Of a stretch of DNA of 64,000 nt, positions 1 to 12,273 are shown piece after piece. Origin of the DNA: Rana temporaria (lineage: Eukaryota; Chordata; Amphibia; Anura; Ranidae). The stretch spans positions 18,699,254 through 18,763,253 of the forward strand of contig NC_053501.1 in NCBI RefSeq assembly GCF_905171775.1, read 5' to 3'. Under the pieces are notes generated by a model that was given only the letters and a program-made list of their open reading frames with translations, was not told the origin of the DNA and did not search any database. How positions within the stretch are numbered: position 1 is the first letter of the stretch; the number at the start of each line of letters is the position of its first letter. The translations under genes were made by a program, and so were the position numbers.

Positions 1-170
1 ATTTGAATTAGGCGCCCTTACGCCTGCCGATTCAGGCTACGCCGACGTAACTTAGCAGGCAAGTACATTGTGAATCATGTACTTGCCTCGCTAACTTACG
101 GCGGCGTAGCTTAAATTCCTTAAGCTACGCCGCCGAAAAGTTACGCGAACGTACCTGAATCTACCTATTA
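1..170. mobile_element. Harbinger-type palindromic MITE, right part, cut by window edge
   Basis: The stretch is rich in TACGCCGGCGTA-like palindromes and ends in CTGAATCTACCTAT, the same end seen on the complete copy at 8294-9021. It contains an internal inverted repeat, with 'aagtacattgtgaatcatgtactt' style symmetry around position 75. The left end lies outside the window. The Harbinger assignment is inferred from similarity to the other MITEs here. Confidence 0.7.
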
Positions 171-179
171 GTCTGTAGG

Positions 180-275
180 GTTCAATATTGAGTTGGCCCA
201 CCCTTTGCAGCTATAACAGCTTCAACTCTTCTGGGCAGGCTGTCCACAAGGTTTAGGAGTGTGTCTATGGAGATC
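180..275. repeat. Fragment of a dispersed DNA transposon
   Basis: The stretch mentioning 'ctataacagcttcaactc' and 'ggctgtccacaaggttta' resembles a widely dispersed fish and frog transposon 3' region that I recognise only generally. It begins directly next to the MITE end and fades after about 95 bases. The superfamily is not certain. Confidence 0.4.
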
Positions 276-1126
276 ACAATGAATGGTAAAACCAGCGCAA
301 ATACATAAATAATGCTAATGGTAAAGCAATAGCAGCTGAACACTAAAGGTAACATTTATAACATCCCAGATCAATAAAGTACAAACAGCACAATGCTAAA
401 AATAAGAAACAAGAGTTCATGAATGAAGGACACACAGGTTCCAGAAATTGTGAAGATGTGACTCGAAAATCACTACCGTATGTCGACCACACAGTGCACA
501 ACCTCCACCACAGACACACCCATCCGCTCACCTCAAAAATGGGACACCTGAATTAACAAATGACTCAGATAAGCTTGCCCATATAGGGTATGAATCCTAA
601 AGGTGTTATCAGGTATAACCTCCTGGTGTCAGCACACAATCCAAATAGGTATAGCCATGCTTGGGTGTCACATCAAATAAACAGACTTTCCTTGAAAACA
701 GCATGAAGCTGGTCACCCATGTTCAGTGTTCCGAAGTTTTGAAATACATGAGAAAAACATAGTGATCTCTGCTAAAACTATGTTTAATATGATAAAAGAA
801 AATAACTAACAATGGTGACACTTCCATTAAGTGCAAGCAAACTAGCGCTCATTACAAAGAATCACAAAGAGATGGCAGTGGGTGACATCACGTGACTCCT
901 TCCCATACGCGTTACGTCCCGGGGCGGGACTTCTTTAGCGGGTACCTCCTTTGTAAGTGCCAGAAATTTTGTAGATCATTGCATCGCGATCTTATCTGGA
1001 AGTGGGAGCAGGTTCCTGGTTTTGACAGGTATCCGCTCCCCTCCTCAAAAAGTGCAAAATGTGGCAGTGGAGGGGGGAGGAGGGTGCGTACAAGCAGAGC
1101 TTCCCTTTTCGGGCTAGAGCTCCACT
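276..1126. other. Intronic DNA, no gene seen
   Basis: No splice-bounded open frame or recognisable protein was found. Short open frames at 343-531 (minus) and 892-1233 (plus) have no recognisable content and look like chance. Confidence 0.5.
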
Positions 1127-1130
1127 TTAA

Positions 1131-1544
1131 AAGTGGTTGTAAAGGGACAAGGTTTTTTACCTTCATGCATTTTATTTATGAAGGTAACAAACCTGTGTGC
1201 AGCAGCCCCCAACCCCCTATAATACTTACCTGAGCCCCCTCTCCATCCAGCGATGTCCACAAGAACCTTGCCTCTTCAGGGACATGCACACCTGATTGGC
1301 TATTGGCAGCAGCCATTAGCTCTCACTGCTGTCAATCACAGCTAGTGAGCCAATCAGGAGATGGGGGCGGGCCGAACCTGCTTGTTGTGGGGGAACCCAA
1401 CAGGAAAGAGGAGCCTGGAGCACTGTCATGGGACCTGAGAAGAAGAGGATCCAAGCCACTCTGTGCAAAACCACTGCACAGAACAGGTAAGTATAACATT
1501 TTTATTATTTTAATGAAAAAAAATAATAAAGCTTTACAATCACT
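1131..1544. mobile_element. TTAA-flanked MITE (AAGTGGTTGTAAAGG family)
   Basis: Flanked by TTAA at 1127-1130 and 1545-1548. The termini AAGTGGTTGTAAAG and CTTTACAATCACTT are imperfect inverted repeats. TTAA duplication is typical of piggyBac and Kolobok elements, and I cannot tell which mobilised this one. It encodes no protein. Confidence 0.7.
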
Positions 1545-1548
1545 TTAA

Positions 1549-2320
1549 GACTGGACAGTAAAGGGAGAAATAGCACAGTAATTAGCGCATCTCTGTCACT
1601 CTGCAAAAGATGATTAGCTTCTTGTTCTCCTTCTTCATCTCCAATCCTACTATATAGGCACTTACTCTGCTTGATTAAAAAAATAAATGTAATGATGTAT
1701 TAATGATTACATTGGTATATACCTTCAGCTTTGCCTCCAAAAACAAAGTATGCATTTGTAGTGGCTACCCAAATCTTAGATATTTTTTGGGGGGAATATC
1801 AATCAAATATCGAATATCAATGCAGGATTTAAACCTGAAAAGGAATAAAAGAAAGTAACTAAATGGAAAAAAATTTTTTCCCCAGTAGGTTTTCCAGAGC
1901 AGAAGTTCTCCGTATTCATAAGAGTGTTTGATTTTATTTTTGTAAGCGATAGCAAGTAGTAAAACATTTGTTTGAAGTAAAGAAAAAAGGCCTTGAGGTG
2001 GGCAACTGATGTTTACCTTGAAGGTATTGTAAAAAGTGAATTCCTTTAGGAGAAATAAAAAAGCCTACTATGTAGAGGCCTTTCTTGAGTCACCATCTAA
2101 AGTTATCTAAAGTACATACCTGCAGGGAACTCAGGATTAGTAAACAAAAAAATGCGGGGGGGGGGGGGGTTGGATAGAGAATTAAAATAAAACTCCAGTT
2201 TCTTTTTAAAATAATAAAAAATACATATCCCAGGAAAAAAAAAAAAAATACCTTTGCCTTCAATCTGTAGTGGTCACCTACAGTATATCCCACCACCAGA
2301 TGTCCCCAGTCTATTGGTGT
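1549..2320. other. AT-rich intronic DNA, no gene seen
   Basis: AT-rich sequence with a poly-G run near 2156-2170 and A-runs near 2230. Nothing recognisable is encoded. Confidence 0.5.
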
Positions 2321-2600
2321 AAAGGAGAAGTACAGCCAAAGCTTGTTTGGCTGTACTTCTCCTGTGGTTCACAGGAGTGCAGATCACAGACCCATTGTCA
2401 GCAGACAGCGGGCTCGAGCCTGCTGTTAGCTGGCATCACAGAGCTGGTTCAGGCTTGGGAAAGATCGCGACCATATGGTCGGGATCTGTCCACATGTCTG
2501 GGCCGGCACCCAGCTCACGATTTCAGCGAGCCATTGAGAGCATTAGTTGGCCACTCCTGCCTCCTCCATGCAGCATCGTCCCAACCTAGGCAAGTATGAT
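2321..2600. mobile_element. MITE fragment with terminal hairpin
   Basis: An 18-bp perfect inverted repeat (2323-2340 against 2346-2363, 5-base loop) forms a hairpin at the left end. The body resembles the TTAA element at 59451-59823: both start with AAAGGAGAAGTA and end near a CCTAGGC motif. The right side runs into a microsatellite. Confidence 0.6.
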
Positions 2601-2684
2601 TAAAAAATAAATATATATATACATATATACATACATATATACATACACCGGTACATACATACATACATACATACATACACACTT
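2600..2684. repeat. TA/TACA microsatellite
   Basis: Alternating ATAT followed by ATAC tetranucleotide repeats, with one CCGG interruption. The tyrosine- and cysteine-rich open frames on the minus strand here are translation of this repeat. Confidence 0.9.
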
Positions 2685-3690
2685 TACTTTTAAGTGATGG
2701 CCCTTCTTTTTCAAAGCACTTAATCTGCGCCCAGGACAGGGGCAAACTGGCAACTTTTGGCCCAGGGGGCAAGTACAAACCCACAGGCCCAGGATGCAGC
2801 CCCCTTCCTGCTCTCCCTGTTCCCTGCCTCCTCCTGACCCCCATCCCAGGCTGAAGCTCCACTCCAGGTACTCGCTACTCACTGGCTGACTTGGGGTTCA
2901 GAGGAGAGTCTCCAGTGGGACATGGAACCAGCCTCTGCTCAAACACAGTTTATACCATCCATGCTGCACTCTGTCCTTGTCCTCATCCAGCACTCAGTAG
3001 TTCATCGGCTGGGACTTTTTACTTCTCTTCACCTTTAGACATGTCTGTGGCAAAAGTGCTGCAGCCTTTTTACGATGCATCAGAGTGGCCTGGAGGGCAA
3101 TGGCCCCTCTGCCCCCTGGCCCAGTCCTTCCCTGGCCCAGGATGATGTGTGTCTGATGGTTCTGGACCAATAGAAGTAAAAAATTCTTTCAGGTTGTGAT
3201 TTTTTTCTTCAAAGCAGAACTATGAATTAAATATTGTGGTGGGTGGACCCTGTTCTGGTCCCAGGTTGCTACCTCTCTGATAGAGACATAGGGGGACCTC
3301 ACCAGGCAGTAAATTCTTGCATGTGTACAGAGTAATGCCTGGTACAAAAGTTCACCTAATTTGAAGGACTTCTTGAAACATTTAAAGATGGAGAGCATCA
3401 AATACCACCAATACATTTTGGGAGAGAGCGTTCCCCCCTTCTTCAAGGCTTGAGCAGTTAATGTTCATAAAATCACAGGAGAATGCACTGAGGAACCTTT
3501 GTTAAAGCTTTCTGAAAAAGACCAGCATCTTCTGATGGCACTAAAGGCATCCGTCTGAACCTAGGCTATAATGGAATTACCCCCTCGGGTGGTGTCACCG
3601 GCCATAATATCAGGCAAATAGGAGTTGGTGAAAAAGTGGTGGTGAAAAAGTGATATATATGACTTGTATGTCAAATCAGGTTAGTACTTA
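2685..3690. other. Intronic DNA, no gene seen
   Basis: No recognised repeat end or coding segment. Open frames at 2891-3145 (plus) and 3189-3446 (minus) have no recognisable domain. Confidence 0.4.
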
Positions 3691-4122
3691 TCCACTTGAA
3701 GACCAAACCTTTTTTAGCACTTTTGGTTTACAAGTTCAAATGAAGATTTGTTTGCTAGAAAATTACTTATAACCCCCAACCATTATAAATAATTTTTAGC
3801 AGACATCCTAGGGAACAAAATGTCAATTTTTTTTTGATCGTTTGTTAAAAAAAAAAAAAACACGATACGATGGTGCCAGCCGCACTATTGGATAGTTTCT
3901 CAGGCGCACGGTAAAACTGGTAAGCCCAAGAAACACCAGCGAGTGGCGGGAGGGGACATTCCCCCTCCGCTTGCCGGTGTTTCTCGGGCATACCTTCTGA
4001 AAGCATTCCAGGGGCTCATGAGCCGCTCACACCGCTCTTATGGGATAGCCAGCTGTAATAAAAAAAAAAAAAACTGGGGTTATGGCTGATGGCTTCAGCC
4101 ATAACCCCAGTAAACCACTTTC
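3691..4122. mobile_element. CCACTTG-type MITE with hairpin
   Basis: Starts CCACTTGAAGACC and includes the block 'ggcgggaggggac ... ccggtgtttctcgggc' found again in reverse orientation at about 40740-40800. An 'actggggttatggct' hairpin lies near 4073-4110. It is a relative of the TTAA element at 39957-41516, but its own TTAA flanks are not clear. Confidence 0.55.
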
Positions 4123-4346
4123 AAACTGCAATGTAGCTATACGTATTGAGGTCGGCAAGTTGTTATTTTTCCATTGAGGAAGATCATGTAAGGCCTGTTT
4201 TTTCTTCACAGGCAAGCTTCAGACTGCTTTCTCTAAGTCTTCCAAGCTTGTTAAAAGTGACAATCAGCACTCCCATTAGGATCTATGTGAAAGATTTAAA
4301 AACTGAAAGCAGTTGTATACCAGCTGAACTTCTTTATTTTTTTTAA

Positions 4347-4765
4347 ACCCTGTAAAGCAAAAGGCATAATGAGCTAGTATGCACTGCATACCAGCTCATT
4401 ATGAAATACTTACCTTAGAACGAGGCGTTGGTAACTTACCTGGTCCACGCCGAGGGAGATGACATGTTGCCTCGGCGTGTCTTCCAGGTATCGTGTCTCC
4501 AGCGCTGTGAGTGGCTGAAGCCGCAAAGTCGTCACTCCCATGCAGGCACGTGGGAGACTTCTTTCCGGCAAGGTCCGGCGTCTGCCGGGCCTTAAGCCAA
4601 AAATCCCCTGTGCGCATGCATCGCTGCATTCAGAGGCGCATTGCAAGGGGAATATCTCCTACACCGTAAAAGTTTAGGGGATGTTTTTTTTTACCTACAG
4701 GTAAGCCTTACTATAGGCTTACCTGTAGGTAAAAGTAAAAAAAAAAAAACACTATACAACCACTT
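4347..4765. mobile_element. Probable TTAA MITE fragment
   Basis: TTAA at 4343-4346 precedes ACCCTGTAAAGC. Near the right end 'acctacaggtaagcc' and its complement form a long hairpin (about 4692-4733). The GC-rich core is typical of the TTAA MITEs in this window. The right boundary is approximate. Confidence 0.5.
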
Positions 4766-6147
4766 GAAGCTGAATGGCACATTAAAAGCTTAAACAAAGG
4801 TTACTGAGAGCTTGCTCTTCACTCCTCTTCTACAAGCTGAGAAGAGAAGCTGGAGAAGTGCATCACCATAATCATGTGTGGCATTTAAGACTGTACCCTT
4901 GGGGAAATAAATCTACTTGGCCTATATCCAATGATACCGTATGCACTATATTATGTAATATACCAGATGATCTGTATGCAAGGCTATGTACTGTACAATG
5001 GTATCATGCAAGATCAGCAAGGTTTCCATAATGCTGACGCAACCTTAGTGCAATCGATTACCATTCCTACAATGGTAAAGTGATAATATGACTCACTCCA
5101 CTGGTTGGATTGCCTCTTTTAGAAGAATTTCTCATTGCTCATTGCTCTTTAGTTGACCGATCCACAGAAGGCCCGCCTAGGGATAGTAGTTGGCCTCATT
5201 AGCTGTGCCGAGTACAATAACTTTGAAGGTAGAATAATTAATAATAATGGACCCATCTATTAATGCATTATGGATAACACATAGATGTAAAAATAGTGCA
5301 CATGCACGCCATTACAGCTAAGGTCAGCTCGGGCTAATGGATTTTAATATGAACTGTTTGCAGAAGAGGGTGGAGGCGGTTACAAATGACAGAAGCTTCA
5401 TTTAAATCAAATGATCCATGACCCCATGTGGATGAAAAGAATACTATTTGAAAGCGTTGTCCACAAGGACAACAGGTCAAGCTGTACAGGCCAGGACAGG
5501 TGACAGAAGGTAGAGAGCAGATAGCATGCCTTGAGAATAGTAATCAGGACAACCAATTTCTGCAGGAGAATCATATGGATCCCGGCGAAATTATAAATAT
5601 CTGTTTTATGTACCTCACCGCTAATTACAACTCTCTGTGCTTTTCAACCTCACAAATTAATGGAGCAATGAATGAGGCAGTTAGCATTTTCCTTTCTGCT
5701 TAATTCACAAATGAATACTGTAGATCAACCGGAGAATGGCAAAATGGTGACATATAGAATAGGACACATGTTACATATCGCAATGTTTTTCAAAACCATT
5801 CGTCTCCAAAATGTGCTCTTCGTGAAATCTAAGCGGATATCAAGCGGCAACACAGAAATCTGCACATTTCCCAAACTACGTTCCCCACATCTACATCCAT
5901 AGCCGAGTCCAAAAAGGGGAAAAGAATCTGAACACAAACAAAAACTATTACTATTAAAAACGTCTCTTCTCAATCACAAAACATGGTGGCCCAAACCATG
6001 TTACGTATAGTAAAAATTAAATATAAAAAAATAATAGAAAGATACTTATGTGTAAGCGTCATAGATTGATATGTAATATGTGCAGGAAAAAAAATGTGCA
6101 AATTAACTGCCACACTAATATGGTAAAATTGAATCACTGTAAACAAT
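4766..6147. other. Apparently unique intronic DNA
   Basis: No repeat termini and no protein signature. The part around 5340-5720 has a non-repetitive, moderately AT-rich texture with TAATTA-like words, which makes it a weak candidate for conserved noncoding sequence. That is inference only. Confidence 0.4.
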
Positions 6148-6798
6148 GGGGCAGATCCACAAAGAAATTACGCCGGCGTATCTACTGGTAATTTCAAAAT
6201 TCCTGCGTTGTATCTTTGTTTTGAATCCTCAAAACAAGACACGACGGCATCTGGGTTAGATCCGACAGGCGTACGCCCTAGTACGCCGTCGGATCTAAGA
6301 TGCAATTTTCCGGCGGCCGCTGGGTGGCGTTCACGTCGTAATCCGCGGCGAGTATGCAAATTTTGCTTTTTCCGGGGGGAAGTTAAAGTGGCTATCTGGT
6401 GGCGTACTCAATGTTAAGTATGGCCGTCGTTCCCGCGTCTAATTTTGAAATTTTTACGTCGTTTGCGCAAGTCGTCCGTGAATGGGGCTGGACGCCATTT
6501 ACGTTCACGACGAAAACAGTGACGTCCTTGCGACGTCTTTTGGAGCAATGCACCCTGGGAGTTTTGACGGACGGGGCATGCACAGTTCGTTTGGCGTGGG
6601 GACGTGCTTCATTTAAATGAAACACGCCACCTACTCGCCGCATTTGAATTCCGCGCCCTTATGCCGCGAGAAACACACTACGCCGCCGTAACTTACGGCT
6701 CAAATTCTTTCTGGATTCAAACCAAAGCCAGGTAAGTTACGGCGGCGTAGCGCATCTCAGATACTCTGCGCCGGAGCAGATCTTTGAGGATCTGCCCC
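6148..6798. mobile_element. Harbinger-type palindromic MITE
   Basis: Begins GGGGCAGATCCACAAAG and ends in the complement AGGATCTGCCCC. Subterminal TACGCCGGCGTATCT palindromes and the central 'catttaaatgaaac' block recur in the copies at 16432 and 17851. The ends closely match the right terminus of the autonomous Harbinger at 22703-26981. It encodes no protein. Confidence 0.85.
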
Positions 6799-6869
6799 AT
6801 TATATATAAAATGGAAATGGGGCGCTTTTCAAACCCACAAACACAGGTTTTTGCCCGTCACACAATTAA

Positions 6870-7320
6870 AGTGTTACTAAACCCCGAAGCCTGTATTTAC
6901 TATATCTGGTCTCCCACAGTACACAGAACATGGAAATACAATTATTTTAGTAAATATAAACTGCTAACCACCTTTTCTCATCAGCAGTATATAGCAGTCT
7001 TATAGTATATAGCAGTCTTGTGACCTCTATCAGTGTCTGGTCAAGCACTGGTTACAGCTTGTAGGAGGAGTTTTCTGACTGTGCCAAGAAACTGCAAGAC
7101 CCCTGACCCTGTGTCTGGACAGTGCTGATTGGCCCTGTGCTGATCACATGCATCCTCCCCAAAAAAAAAAAAACTCTCCCAGCAAAGCACACCATACTGA
7201 GCATGTGACTACATAGACTCTGTGTTATCTGGGTTGTCCTTTTTGGTTTATTTTTTGGTAATTGCGTCCCTGCCCCTCCTGCAGAAAAGAGGAGAGGGCG
7301 TGCCACATCATCAGGGGATG
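6870..7320. mobile_element. TTAA-type MITE fragment (TTAAAGTGTTACTAAACCC family)
   Basis: TTAA at 6866-6869 is followed by AGTGTTACTAAACCC. A similar left end, AGTGCTACTAAACCCA, occurs near 47127. The right end was not identified, so the extent is approximate. Confidence 0.45.
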
Positions 7321-8293
7321 CACCGGCTTAACCAGGAAGAACTGGAAGGCGTCATGAGGATGTAATCACTAAAATGGCGGAATGGGAACGAGAAGTGGAG
7401 AGCAGGGGGATTACACCGGATCTTCTGGGTGGGTGAGTATTAAAAACCTACACAATGGACCACCCGGTTAAATGGAGAATGGTGGGTTATGAATAGGGGG
7501 GTAGTCAGAGATCTGCTTGAATGTCTATGAGGCACTGTTCATGTACTGTAGATTCTCCAAGGAGAGATAACAGGTTGATCAATAGCATCCTGCCAAACCT
7601 CCAGTGACACCTTTGCCGCTCTTCTTATTTATTATTTAATCCTTCCAGCAAGATATGCAATAAAAGTCTAGTACAAAAGACGGGGGGGGGGGGGGCTTAT
7701 CAGAATCTGGAAGCTCACTTTACAAATAAGGGGGCCCCCAGATGCAACCAGGTACCCCTACCTATTCACAAAAAATGTAACCTAGAAATAAAGACAGATA
7801 AATATTAGACAAGTTTCTTATTAAACCCCCCCCCCCCCCAAAAAAAAAATAAGCCCATGAGAAATCATAATGCCTGCCACCCACCGACTCTCTCAAAAAA
7901 AAAACAGTGACCGATGAGCACACGACCCAACAGTACTACCCCTGAATGACAGCTCCAGGAGTGGTCATCAACTATATAAAAAGGGAAGAGGCAGGGATGG
8001 TGGTGACATCATTGTCCAAACATGGCCAGTGGACAAGTTTCGTGAATTTTACAGATTTCCCTGTCTCTCTGCTCAAGTGAGGTCAGTGGGTATAGGGACA
8101 TGGCAGGTGCATATCTTTGGAACCAGTGACAGCGGTAATCTGTCAAATATATATAAGAGGTAGAAATGCTGTTCATATATGAATTTTAGCCCCCACCGAA
8201 TGGGCAAAAGGTTTGGGCCAAACAGTTATCTCATTCTTACTCCTCAGCTCCATCTAGGGGCCATAGTGCGGTATTTTCACCATTCACACATTC
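7321..8293. other. Intronic DNA with G- and C-homopolymers
   Basis: Contains poly-G (7682-7695) and poly-C (7827-7838) runs. A 'cagaatctggaagctc' segment near 7701 resembles, in the opposite orientation, sequence near 34785. No coding content seen. Confidence 0.4.
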
Positions 8294-9021
8294 ATAGGTA
8301 GATTCACGTAGATTGGCCTAACTTTAGGGCGGCCTAGCCTTTTTAGGCTACACCGCCGTTAATTAGTTAGGCTAGTAGTGATTCACAAACCACTTACCTG
8401 CTAATCTACGGCGGTGTAGCCTAAAACGAGCGGGCGTAAGGGCGCCTAATTCAAATGACTTGGAGGGGGGCGTGTTGTATGGAAATGAGGCTTGACCTAA
8501 CGTTTTTTGACGTTTTTTGACACTGCGCATGCGCCGGGCGACTACATTTCCCAGTGCGCATTGCGGCTAAGTAGGCCGTACGGGCCTATTGATTTCGACG
8601 TGTACGTAAACAACGTAAATCCCGATTCGCGGACGACTTGTGCAAACAACGTAAAAAATTCGAACCTCGCGGCGGGAACGGCGGCCATACTTAACATTGT
8701 TATTCCACCTCATAGGTGGAAAAACTTTAGGCGGCCTATCCCTTACAGAAACTACGTAATGCGACGGTGTAGGCCTGGCGTACATTCGTGAAACGGCGTA
8801 TCCCCTCATTTACATAATCTACGCCGGCCGCAATGGAAGCGTCATCTAGCGGACAACAGAAACATTGCAAGCTAAGATTGAACGGCGCAAGCCGGCCTAT
8901 CTTAGCTTTGTTTAAGTGTATCTCTGTTTGAGAATACACTTAAACAAACGCCGGCGTAGATTCAGAGTTAGGTCGGCTTATCTACTGATAAGCCGGCCTA
9001 ACTCTTTGTGAATCTACCTAT
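8294..9021. mobile_element. Harbinger-type palindromic MITE (ATAGGTAGATTCAC family)
   Basis: Termini ATAGGTAGATTCACG and GTGAATCTACCTAT are inverted repeats. Subterminal blocks mirror each other ('ggctacaccgccgtt' against 'ctacggcggtgtagc'). It is the complete version of the partial copy at 1-170. The core contains GCGCATGCGC, shared with other MITEs here. Confidence 0.8.
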
Positions 9022-9795
9022 CAGTCTGCAGAGAATATAGGCTGAGGATATTCAATGTTGTCCAATTTGCACAGAACAAATTTATATACAGTTTTGATGA
9101 ATGAAAAGCTAGTTAATATTCTTTTATTAACATCCTACTATTTCAACACACAGATGTATAATACAACAAGCAGACTTTTTAGATACCCAAAATCAAATGG
9201 TATAACAATTATTTTTATTGCTTATTAAAACATACTAAAAATTCATAACACATACTTTGCCTCAACATGTTAATGTGTCTCCATCTGCCACTTGTCATAC
9301 ATAGATCATACATATGTCGCACATACTACCAGCTGTCTCTTCATATATTTATATCAATTTATATCAACAACATCCTATTTACTGAAGCAGATATTTCTGT
9401 AATCATTTACACCAACGATTAATGAACTTCCCACTCCTTGACTGAGTCTTCACACACATATAATCAAAATTCTCCAATATAAAATAACAGGACAAATGCT
9501 TCTGTATATCCACGACCCAGCCACCTGTTCAATATCTTTTTCAAGGCTACTAGCATTGCAATTATTATTAAAATCTTATCAAGACCTTGAATAAGATCCA
9601 AAACACTATATTAGTTTCCCAAGACTCCACGTTATTTTATTCCAAAATATTCTAATCTTACAGCATTCATTTATCATACGATTTAAATCAGGAGATGACA
9701 AACCACATTTCAAAGGTCTAACCTCTCACTTATTATGCATCAAGTTATATATTTTAATAGAGATGTATACCCTGTTCATGATTTTTAAATATCTC
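9022..9795. other. AT-rich intronic DNA, no gene seen
   Basis: Low-complexity AT-rich sequence with no open frame of note and no repeat termini. Confidence 0.5.
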
Positions 9796-10401
9796 GGCCC
9801 GGATTCAGAAAGAAGTTACGCTGGCGTATCTATTGATATGCCGCGTAACTTCTAGGATGCGCCGGCGTATCTTTTTTTCTGTATTCAGAAAACAAGATAC
9901 GCCGGAATTTTGCTAAGATCCGACTGGCGTAAACCTCTTACGCCGTCGTATCTTAGTTGCATATTTACGCGTGGCGCTTCCGTAGATTTACGCGATGTTA
10001 GGTATGGATGGCGGAAACGTACGAACAGCGTCGTATTTTACGTCGTTTGCGTAAGTCGTCCGTGAATGGGGCTGTACGTAAGTTACGTTCACGTTGAAAG
10101 CATTGACTATTTGCGACGTGATTTCGAGCATGCACACTGGGATACATCTACGGACGGCGCATGCGCCGTGCGAAAACAGCGTCAATTACGTGGGGTCATG
10201 ATAGTTTAACATAAAACACGCCCACTACCAGCCAAATTTGAATTAGGCGGGCTTACGCCGACACATTTACACTACGCCGCCGTAACTTAGGGCGCAAGTT
10301 CTTTCTGAATACGGAACTTGCGCCCTAAGTTACGGCGGCGTAGTGTATCTGAGATACGCTACGCCCGCCGAAAGATACGATAATGTATCTGAATCTGGCC
10401 C
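9796..10401. mobile_element. Harbinger-type palindromic MITE (GGCCCGGATTCAG family)
   Basis: Termini GGCCCGGATTCAGA and CTGAATCTGGCC are inverted repeats. 'aacttgcgccctaagttac' style palindromes are present near the right end, and the core has 'ggcgcatgcgccg'. Relatives lie at 12274-12944 and 27256-27997. Confidence 0.85.
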
Positions 10402-10405
10402 ACTG

Positions 10406-10935
10406 TATTTATCGGCGTATAACACGCAACCCTAATTTTAAGAGGGGAGTTTAAGAAAAACATTTTTTCACAGCCCCCTCCCCAGTACACATCCCCCCAT
10501 CCAGTACACACCCCCCCATCCATTATACAGCCCCCCTCCCCAGTATACAGCCCCTGTCCATTATACATCCCCCATCCATTACACATCCCCCTATCCAGTA
10601 CACAGCCCCCCATCCACTATACATTCCCCCACATCCACTATACATCCCCCTATCCAGTACACAGCCCCCCCCATCCACTATACATTCCCCACATTCACTA
10701 TACATCCCCCCCATCCAGTACACAGCCTTCCCATCCACTATACACCCCCCCCATCCAGTACACAGCCTCCCCATCCATTATACACCCCCCCATCCAGTAC
10801 ACATACCCCCCATTCCAGTACACATCCCCCATCCAGTACACATCCCCCCATCCAGTATACATCCCCCCATTCAGTACACATCCCCCCATCCATTATACAG
10901 TCCCCATCCATTATACATTCCCCCCTCCAATACAC
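10406..10935. repeat. CT-rich minisatellite inside a GTATTTATCGG-type element
   Basis: The left part (GTATTTATCGGCGTATAACA) is the end of a small palindromic element also seen at 34605-34735 and 40105-40566. From about 10470 the sequence becomes some 25 imperfect copies of an 18-20-bp unit of the form CCCCCATCCAGTACACAT. Glycine-, methionine- and cysteine-rich open frames on the minus strand are repeat translation, not genes. Confidence 0.85.
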
Positions 10936-11480
10936 AGCCACACTGCACTCCCATGAGACCCCCAGTCTCCTGGGACAGTGCTGCCAGCATTCTCTACAGT
11001 TAAGTAAAAAAAAATCACTGTCAGCCCCTTCCACACTGCTCCTCCTGTGTCACTCCTATTGCAAACTGAAGCTTCTATCCACCTCAATAGCTCCGTTTTT
11101 TTTCACTGACCTGGTCACATGACTGCTCTCAGTAGGTCATGTGACTGCTCTCCTCCTCCAATCAAAGCTACATTCAGAGGAGGAGGAGGAGAGCAGCCAG
11201 AAAAAACAGAGCTATAAAGATATTTACAAGCTTAATTTTACAATGACACTGAGGAGCGGTGTAGAGGGGGCTGGCAAGTGACTTTTTTTACCTCAACTTC
11301 AGATTATGCAGGGAGCATTATTCCAGGGCGAGGGGTGGCGGGATGACCGGCCTGACACCCCCCTCCCCCAAAAGGGTTGGGAACCCAAGATCTGGGCTTA
11401 CCAACCCACCATCACAGAGCAGGAGGTCGCGGGCCACATCTGAGGGCTCTGCGGGCCACTGGTTGTGCACACCTGCTATA
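10936..11480. other. Intronic DNA with GA/CT inverted blocks
   Basis: 'gctctcctcctcc' near 11148 and 'ggaggaggaggagagc' near 11180 form an inverted pair with other short mirrored words. This could be the remainder of the element beginning at 10406. No coding content. Confidence 0.4.
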
Positions 11481-11904
11481 CAGTAAAACCTTGAATTGCG
11501 AGTAACGCAGTTAACGAGTGTTTTGCAATACAAGCACTTTATTTAAAAAAATCCTAAGTATTCAGGCCAAAGCGGCGTGCAGTACCATGTTTGGCCTGAG
11601 GTGGGGGGGCCCTGGAGCCGAACGGCGCAGTTCGGAAGTGCATGGAAAGACCCGAGTACAGCTTGGCTGACCTTGACAAACCTCGGGAACGTAGTCTTTC
11701 CAAGGTTTGCCGAGATCAGCCGAGGTGTCCTCGGGCCTTTTCGCCTGTTTCCGAGGCTCTCCGGCGCCCCCCCCCCCCTCCACTCCTGGCTGCATGCAGT
11801 ATTGCATGCCATTGAAGTCAATCATTTTTGTTTCAATTGACTTTGATGGGGAAACTCGCGAGTACTCCTGGAACGGATTATGCTCTTAATCCGAGGTTCC
11901 ACTG
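11481..11904. mobile_element. Tc1/mariner-type MITE
   Basis: TA dinucleotides flank both ends (11479-11480 and 11905-11906). Termini CAGTAAAACCTTGAATTGCG and CGAGGTTCCACTG are imperfect inverted repeats. It contains no transposase frame and is a non-autonomous derivative. Confidence 0.75.
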
Positions 11905-11906
11905 TA

Positions 11907-12273
11907 TATCCATATAGGACATTGCACAAATCAGACATGTCTATGTTCTCTCCTTTTTACACGCTTTTAATGTGATTTGATACATTTTTTATCTTACTAT
12001 AATGTAGTGGCAACCTTAAAAGTCAGTTTTCTATTTTTCTTACCCTTTTTTGCTCAATATAATTGGATGTGGTGTCACTGCAGTTTATGTCTCAAATCTC
12101 TTTCACAATATCTCCAAAGCAAAATGAGTTATTTAGAGGACCCAGGTGAACCCTTTTCCCACATGCAATAGAGAAAACACTGCCAGGCATTCTGTAAGTT
12201 GCTCCTCTGATTTCACTTGTAAAAAAAAATGAATTTGTTCCAGGTCTGAACAGCAAGACCATATTTAGTCTGT
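11907..12273. other. AT-rich intronic DNA, nothing seen
   Basis: No repeat ends or coding segment were recognised. Confidence 0.5.

Noticed and set aside
10470..10935. Possible CRISPR-like array
   Set aside because: Units are short, imperfect and directly abutting with no unique spacers, in a vertebrate intron. It is a minisatellite.
10359..11034. Overlapping minus-strand ORFs rich in Gly, Met and Cys
   Set aside because: They are translations of the CT-rich minisatellite. Periodicity at DNA level explains all of them.
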